Source: Nyssa sinensis
Lineage: Eukaryota; Streptophyta; Magnoliopsida; Cornales; Nyssaceae
DNA length: 64,000 nt
Assembly (NCBI GenBank): GCA_008638375.1
Contig: CM018043.1
Location: 44,688,333 to 44,752,332, forward strand
Direction of reading: 5' to 3'
Shown: piece after piece, positions 59,262-64,000 of the stretch
How positions within the stretch are numbered: position 1 is the first letter of the stretch
Layout: each line of letters opens with the position of its first letter
Program-made: the position numbers and the translations under genes
Notes under the pieces: generated by a model
What the model saw: only the letters and a program-made list of their open reading frames with translations
Databases searched by the model: none
What the model was told of the DNA's origin: nothing

Positions 59262-59634
59262 CTACGAAACACGGATACGGACACAGGACACGGGAAATGG
59301 ATACGACACGACACGACACGTTATTTCTCAAAAAAATAGGACACGGACACGTTAAGAATACGTTGAATATATAAAAAAATTTATATTTTTTATATGACAA
59401 TATAATAACAATTTAATGTTATTTTAATTAAAATTAGCATAAAATACACAAGTTTTAAAAATATTATTAAGATATATTAAAATAACAAAGTCATTAAATA
59501 AAAATTAAAGAACTTCTTCATTTAATTATCAACATCCATGATTTAAATGTCCAGACACGTGTCCGAGAAGTGTCCGAGAGTGTCGGTGTCCGACATGGAC
59601 ACGTGAGACAAAATAGAGTGTCTGTGCTTCATAG
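59262..59634. mobile_element. hAT-type non-autonomous element (GACAC family), 373 bases
   Basis: Perfect 8-base target duplication GCGAGAAT (59254-59261, 59635-59642). Terminal inverted repeats CTACGAAACACGGATAC and GTGTCTGTGCTTCATAG. The LINE text resumes after the element. Best-preserved copy of the family. Confidence 0.92.
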
Positions 59635-60180
59635 GCGAGAATGAATATTGCCATGTTAGGGAAGTCCGAACATCCTGTGGGGTGGGAATGTAGAACAGTA
59701 TTAGAAAGGTATGAGATGGGTTCTTCAAAAAGATTCATTCTGTGGTGGGTAATGGCCAAAGAGTTAGATCATTGGTGTGGTAAAGGGCCTCGTTGTCAGT
59801 TTTTTCCAGGCATATTTAGGAATTCAGTTGATAAAGCCATGGTGGCTGACTGTGTGATCTTATCAAAGGGAGAGAGTGGTTTGGGATATCTCCTTTCACC
59901 AGTCCTAGAGGATAGTGGAGGAGAAGCAGATTCATAGAGATGGTCTATCTCGACTCTCCACACCGCCCCCCCCCCCCCAAAAAAAAAATAAAAAAAAAGG
60001 AAAAAAGGGTAGCCCTTTTTCGAATGGATGGTTGATTTGGGTAGAATTTTGACTATTTATTTTGTAGAGGCATAGGCAGATAATTATTAATTGGTTCTGC
60101 ATGTGTAAAAGGAATGCTGAGTGGGGAACATCTTTTTGCATTGTTTGGTGGTAAGGGAGTTACGGGAACTTTCGTTTGCA

Positions 60181-61990
60181 TTACTTGTTATATTTCCTAA
60201 GATATTAGAATTTAAATAATTTTGAGTATATAGATAAAAGAAAGAAAAAATATAAAAAGTCGAACTCATTTCATACAAAACTAAACAAAAGATGGGAAGA
60301 AATTCAGAGTTCCTTTATCTTACTGCAGGTCTCTTAGTCAAAATTTTATGCAAAAGGTGTTGCCACTTGAAGAATCAATCAAGAAGCCAATGAGTCGCAA
60401 GTTCATCCAAGCTAATATTACTATCGATCATATTTTTCTTTTTGAAGAAATGAAAATAGAATTAATTAGTGATACAAGTCAAAATGAAGGTCTCACTTGT
60501 TGCCCATATCATTAAGGGATCTTCAAATTTACTTTTCCAATATAAAATGGCCTCTATAACCGCAATGCCACACTACATTTTTCAAAACTAATATGTATCC
60601 AAGCATAGAATAACAACTAAAAAACCTTTATTTGTATATAAGGTTCTCTTAACAACAAGCAGAGCTGCCAAATTCTGACGAATACTTGTCTGAAGTTAAC
60701 AAAATCAAGACTAATTCTGACCAATACTTGGGGTCTTCGAGTGATTGTAATTGTATAGTCAATCCTTTTGTACTGATGATTGCACCCCCCTTGGGCGCCT
60801 TTAATGCATAGATACTTAATTACAAACCAAAAAAATAAAGAACTGAATCAGTTTGGATAATTTCAATTACACCCAAATTGAACATTTCTTTCCTAATAAG
60901 TCACCCAAACTGTTTATTCTAATTATTGACATAATTAAATTCATTTTACACATTTCAGAAAATTTTAATATTATTATTATTTTTTTAACATAATATTGGG
61001 ATGGCAGGTGGTTTAAGTCATCCTAGTTGGCCTTATCTCACTATTTAAATTTTCCAATCTGATTATAAGTGGGCCAACATTTGTTTCTGCGTCTTTCAAA
61101 TTCTTAAAATAAACTGACCAGTTTTAATTTTTGCATCTTTTTGACTTAACCAATCTTCAATCAATTGCCTGCAACAGTTAGATTTAGGTAAAGCAGTACA
61201 ATGCAATTAAAAGTAGATATAATCAGGCTTGAAGCAAAGAAATATTGCAAGAGAACAAGAATCTAACAAATATTGACAAACATTTAATTCTCAGCGAGCA
61301 AGTTATTTTAAATTGATTCTACAAACCCTACCAACAACCCCAATTGAAAACAAACAGCATTTCCCAAGTAATGCTTTTATAAAAGCACCCATGCTTATGC
61401 ACAGTGAAATTTGATACGTAATCAGCTTTCGCGAAGACACTTTGACCTAATCCTTTATAAGAAAAGATTGATCTCATTGGTACAGAATCAGTTGTCCAAA
61501 CATTCAAATCCACATAAAAGAACCCAAAAAAAAAAAGGAGAGAGAATGCAAATCAGTTTGATATACAATGTAACTGAAACAGAATGCGCTTTGAGACGCA
61601 GTCTCCATCCGTCTGCTTAATCCTCAGCTTCTGTTTGGTTACTGAGAAAATGTGTGTGTGTGTGTTGGGGGGGGGGGGGGGGGGGAGGAATTAACAAAAA
61701 TGAAGCTTTAAAATTTACTGTTTACTGTAGCACTTGTTTCCAAAAAAATTCAAATCTCAAGTCACTTCACCAAATATTGGTACAAAGAATCTGCTGAGTA
61801 AGTGGAACTTCTCCTTTCCTATGCACCAAATAATGAAAAACCTAACATTCAAAGCTTTAATTTCTTTCAATATTTTAATTACATTTTCTCAGCAACCAAA
61901 CAAGCTCCCGACTTCAATTCAGACGCCTGACTAACAGTAACAGAGAAGAAGAAAATGAGGGAGTGGTGGAGGTGAGAGGAGAAGATATAC
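60181..61990. other. Non-coding DNA
   Basis: No gene or complete element is supported. Short open frames on both strands carry no motif. Confidence 0.4.
61651..61685 (+). repeat. (TG)n followed by a G19 run
   Basis: Seven TG units, then 19 consecutive G (61667-61685). Confidence 0.9.
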
Positions 61991-62230
61991 CTGATCGGGA
62001 ATTATCCGGGAAAGCGAGCAAGAAAGTTGACAGGAAAGTGAGAGGTAATGTATGGCCGGAGAGGAGAAGAGAAGAGAAGAGAAGAGAGCAGAGATGCGAG
62101 TCGGTAACACTAGGGAAGTCTAGTGTCTACCCAACGGCCTCAAAAATCCAAGTTTTGTCTAAATCCTTCTTATTAAGGTAAGCCGCGTACTTGCCTTCTT
62201 CACAGCACGAAACCCGATGTTACACGGAGC
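61991..62230 (-). promoter_or_regulatory. Candidate 5' leader exon and promoter of a minus-strand gene
   Basis: On minus the sequence is GC-richer than its surroundings, has a CT-rich TCTTC-type repeat (62068-62089), no ATG, and ends in a donor-like GATCAG/GTATATC (61991/61990). This is the profile of a non-coding first exon. The nearest compatible downstream acceptor I see is at 50875, before the first coding exon of the SAP-like gene. Inference only. Confidence 0.3.
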
Positions 62231-63391
62231 CTAATCTTGGCGCTACAAAGAGGTCAGAAGTCAAAAGAGGAAGAGAAAAAAACTAAAGAAAATGTTTAAT
62301 GTTGCTTTCCAAATATTTGAAAAACCAGTCTAAATTATTATTTTTTCTTGTATATTTAAAAGTAAAATAAGTATTGAAGAAAAAATAATAATTAAATAAA
62401 TGTTTGTGATAGAAATGCAAGGAATACACGTTAAGTGTTTAAACAACCTAATTAATGATGATTTATATGCAATAACTCTTAACATACTGACTTGGATCAA
62501 GTTTAATTAATAAGATATATTTGAAAAATAACTACTCAAAATTTTTTTAATAGTTCAAGAAATTTAAAATGCAAAATTTATAGAATTTAAAATTTAAGGA
62601 TAAATTTATAGAAATGTAAAATTAGATATCATCACAATCATTAAACATGGAGTGAAAAGTCATGTTTTTACTTCAAATTTTGACCCTTTAAGAAAGCTGA
62701 ATTGTGATATTAAACACTCTTATAATCCATATCAACTAATTTTGCATTAAATGAGATGAGTTGGTTGAGTTTCAATCAAAAGCACTCTTTCTAAAACAAT
62801 TTAATTCCAATAAATGCGATTTTTATATTTTTCCCAATATACCCTTAAACTAATGTCTAAAATTTTAAAATTCTATAATTCCAAAATAAACAAATGACAA
62901 TTACAAAACTCATAAAAAAAAGTACTCAGACCCTAAACTCATAATTAAATACTAGATGCTAAAGAAATAAAATATATTCAATGCTAAAAATTTATATTTT
63001 TTGATAAAAATATGTTATAGTTGGTATTCTTTTTGTTGGGTAATTTAAATATGAGAAGGGCATATTTGGTATAAAACTACATAAGTGGATGCAATAAATG
63101 TGCCTTTCTGTTATTCTAACTTTGAGTGCAATAGCAAAACCAAAGCAAGTTTATCGGTCATTGAATGCACTTTAACAAGTGTGGTTAGCACATGCTAAGT
63201 GATTTAATGAGTAATTAAATTTTGTTGTTAAAACTTAATGAATATTGATATTTTCAAGTCTGATTTTCCAACTTTTCACACTAACTTTTATTGTCCTTTG
63301 TGACTTTCCACTATATTATTTAATACTAAAACTATTAAGGAAGTGAAATTAATTCTAAAGATGATACCATTGTAATTACTATTTTATAGAT
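62231..63391. other. AT-rich intergenic DNA
   Basis: No gene seen. Confidence 0.55.
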
Positions 63392-63660
63392 GAGTAATGC
63401 TACATTTTCTAAAATTATATTTCAAATTTTTATTTCAAATGATGTGGCATTGACATGTTACTAGATTATTGGCTATATTTGAAATCATATAATTAATGTG
63501 ATAGAAAATATTATGCTTCTCAAATTTGTATCTCAAATGATGTGATACTGACTGTGTAAGAATCATATTAATTATATGATTTTAAGTATTATCAGTAATT
63601 CAGTATCATGTCAATGCCACATTATTTGAGATAGAATTTTGGGAAGTGTAGCATTGCTCT
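63392..63660. repeat. Two overlapping copies of the AT-rich MITE family
   Basis: Outer ends GAGTAATGCTACA and TGTAGCATTGCTCT are inverted to each other. Inside, the text CATATTAATTATATGATTTTAAG and TCAATGCCACATTATTTGAG repeats in both orientations, as if one copy entered another. A third partial copy runs on to about 63720. Confidence 0.65.
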
Positions 63661-64000
63661 AATGTGATTCTCACATATTAGTGCCACATTATTTGGGATA
63701 GGAATTTGGGATAAAAATATCATCCCGGACTAAGGGGTCATTGAACCCCGATAAGGTGGGTAATAGGACTAACCATCCTAGTCAAATATATAAAATACAT
63801 ACCAAATTTTTTTTTTTTTTTTTGAAATGTAAATGATTACTATTACATTGTAACTATATCAAAAGTCCATCAACCGTATTAAATAAGGTATGTCTAGAGC
63901 TAACTTTACCCTCTAATATATACATACACAACAACAGTATGAAGGGTACAGACACCCTTAATAAGCGTAAAGGAATAAATACAATGATGTAATTAAATGC
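63661..64000. other. AT-rich intergenic DNA
   Basis: No gene seen; a T15-type run is at about 63809-63823. Confidence 0.55.

Larger units (their letters stand above)
55640..60180 (+). pseudogene. L1-type LINE relic carrying two nested DNA transposons
   Basis: Order of recognisable pieces on plus: endonuclease-like WIDLP/GSPIFSK region (about 56964-57320; GDFDVGEILP then WMDLPFTSAKFTESNNRGSP), the KNTKCFCGAANSHERVNHIA linker (about 57715-57790), RT with LKQGNPLSLFLLIIVTEAF and FADD (about 58490-58675), SGLKANILKSELI (about 58730-58780), WKYHLVEWK (about 59090), and zf-RVT NWFCMCKRNAEWG (about 60090). Many stops and shifts. A Harbinger-like element (56035-56960) splits the endonuclease part and a hAT element (59262-59634) splits the region after the RT. 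A C14/A-rich tract at 59964-60006 also interrupts it. Confidence 0.82.

Noticed and set aside
1..64000. CRISPR arrays, operons, organelle inserts or bacterial-type systems
   Set aside because: No regularly spaced repeats, no tightly packed gene sets and no plastid or mitochondrial gene text; all evidence points to plant nuclear DNA.

Overview
The window looks like a gene-poor, transposon-rich stretch of a eudicot plant nuclear genome. It has plant-type split genes, AT-rich intergenic DNA with many microsatellites, and a dense set of plant transposons: Ty1/copia, Gypsy-like LTRs, TRIMs, L1-type LINEs, tRNA-derived SINEs including an Au-like SINE, and hAT and Harbinger non-autonomous DNA transposons. 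A woody rosid would fit, but the species cannot be read from the sequence.

Region by region: (a) 1-9.1 kb is the gene-dense end. It holds the chloroplast tetrapyrrole regulator GUN4 (minus), a nuclear tRNA-Thr(UGU) (plus) and an ACR4/CRINKLY4 receptor-like kinase (minus). The kinase gene is interrupted by a single-base frameshift in a C5 run. (b) 9.1-18.2 kb is AT-rich intergenic DNA with hAT elements, one of them nested inside a small AT-rich MITE. (c) 18.3-31.9 kb holds a minus-strand gene that I assembled from splice signals and phase: six short exons, about 186 residues, family not recognised. Its introns contain a complete but dead copia element, a TRIM, an Au-like SINE, a LINE tail, a Gypsy-like LTR and a hAT element. 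(d) 32.6-35.8 kb is a minus-strand LINE split by an unusual near-perfect LTR palindrome. (e) 38.8-50.9 kb is a second minus-strand gene, about 570 residues, with an N-terminal SAP-like motif and a basic C-terminus. One intron holds a TRIM with a 3.2 kb solo LTR inside it, and another holds LINE and copia debris. (f) 53.8-60.2 kb has a complete hAT element and a roughly 4.5 kb LINE relic carrying a Harbinger-like element and a hAT element, both with target duplications. (g) 62.0-62.2 kb looks like a CT-rich 5' leader exon on the minus strand. It could be the first exon of the SAP-like gene, which would make that gene about 23 kb long.

The genes show no shared pathway or operon-like arrangement. 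GUN4 acts in chlorophyll synthesis and plastid signalling, ACR4 in epidermal and root cell identity, the SAP-like protein is probably nuclear, and the 186-residue protein is unknown. The main structural theme is intron and intergenic growth through nested insertions that can be ordered in time from their target duplications.
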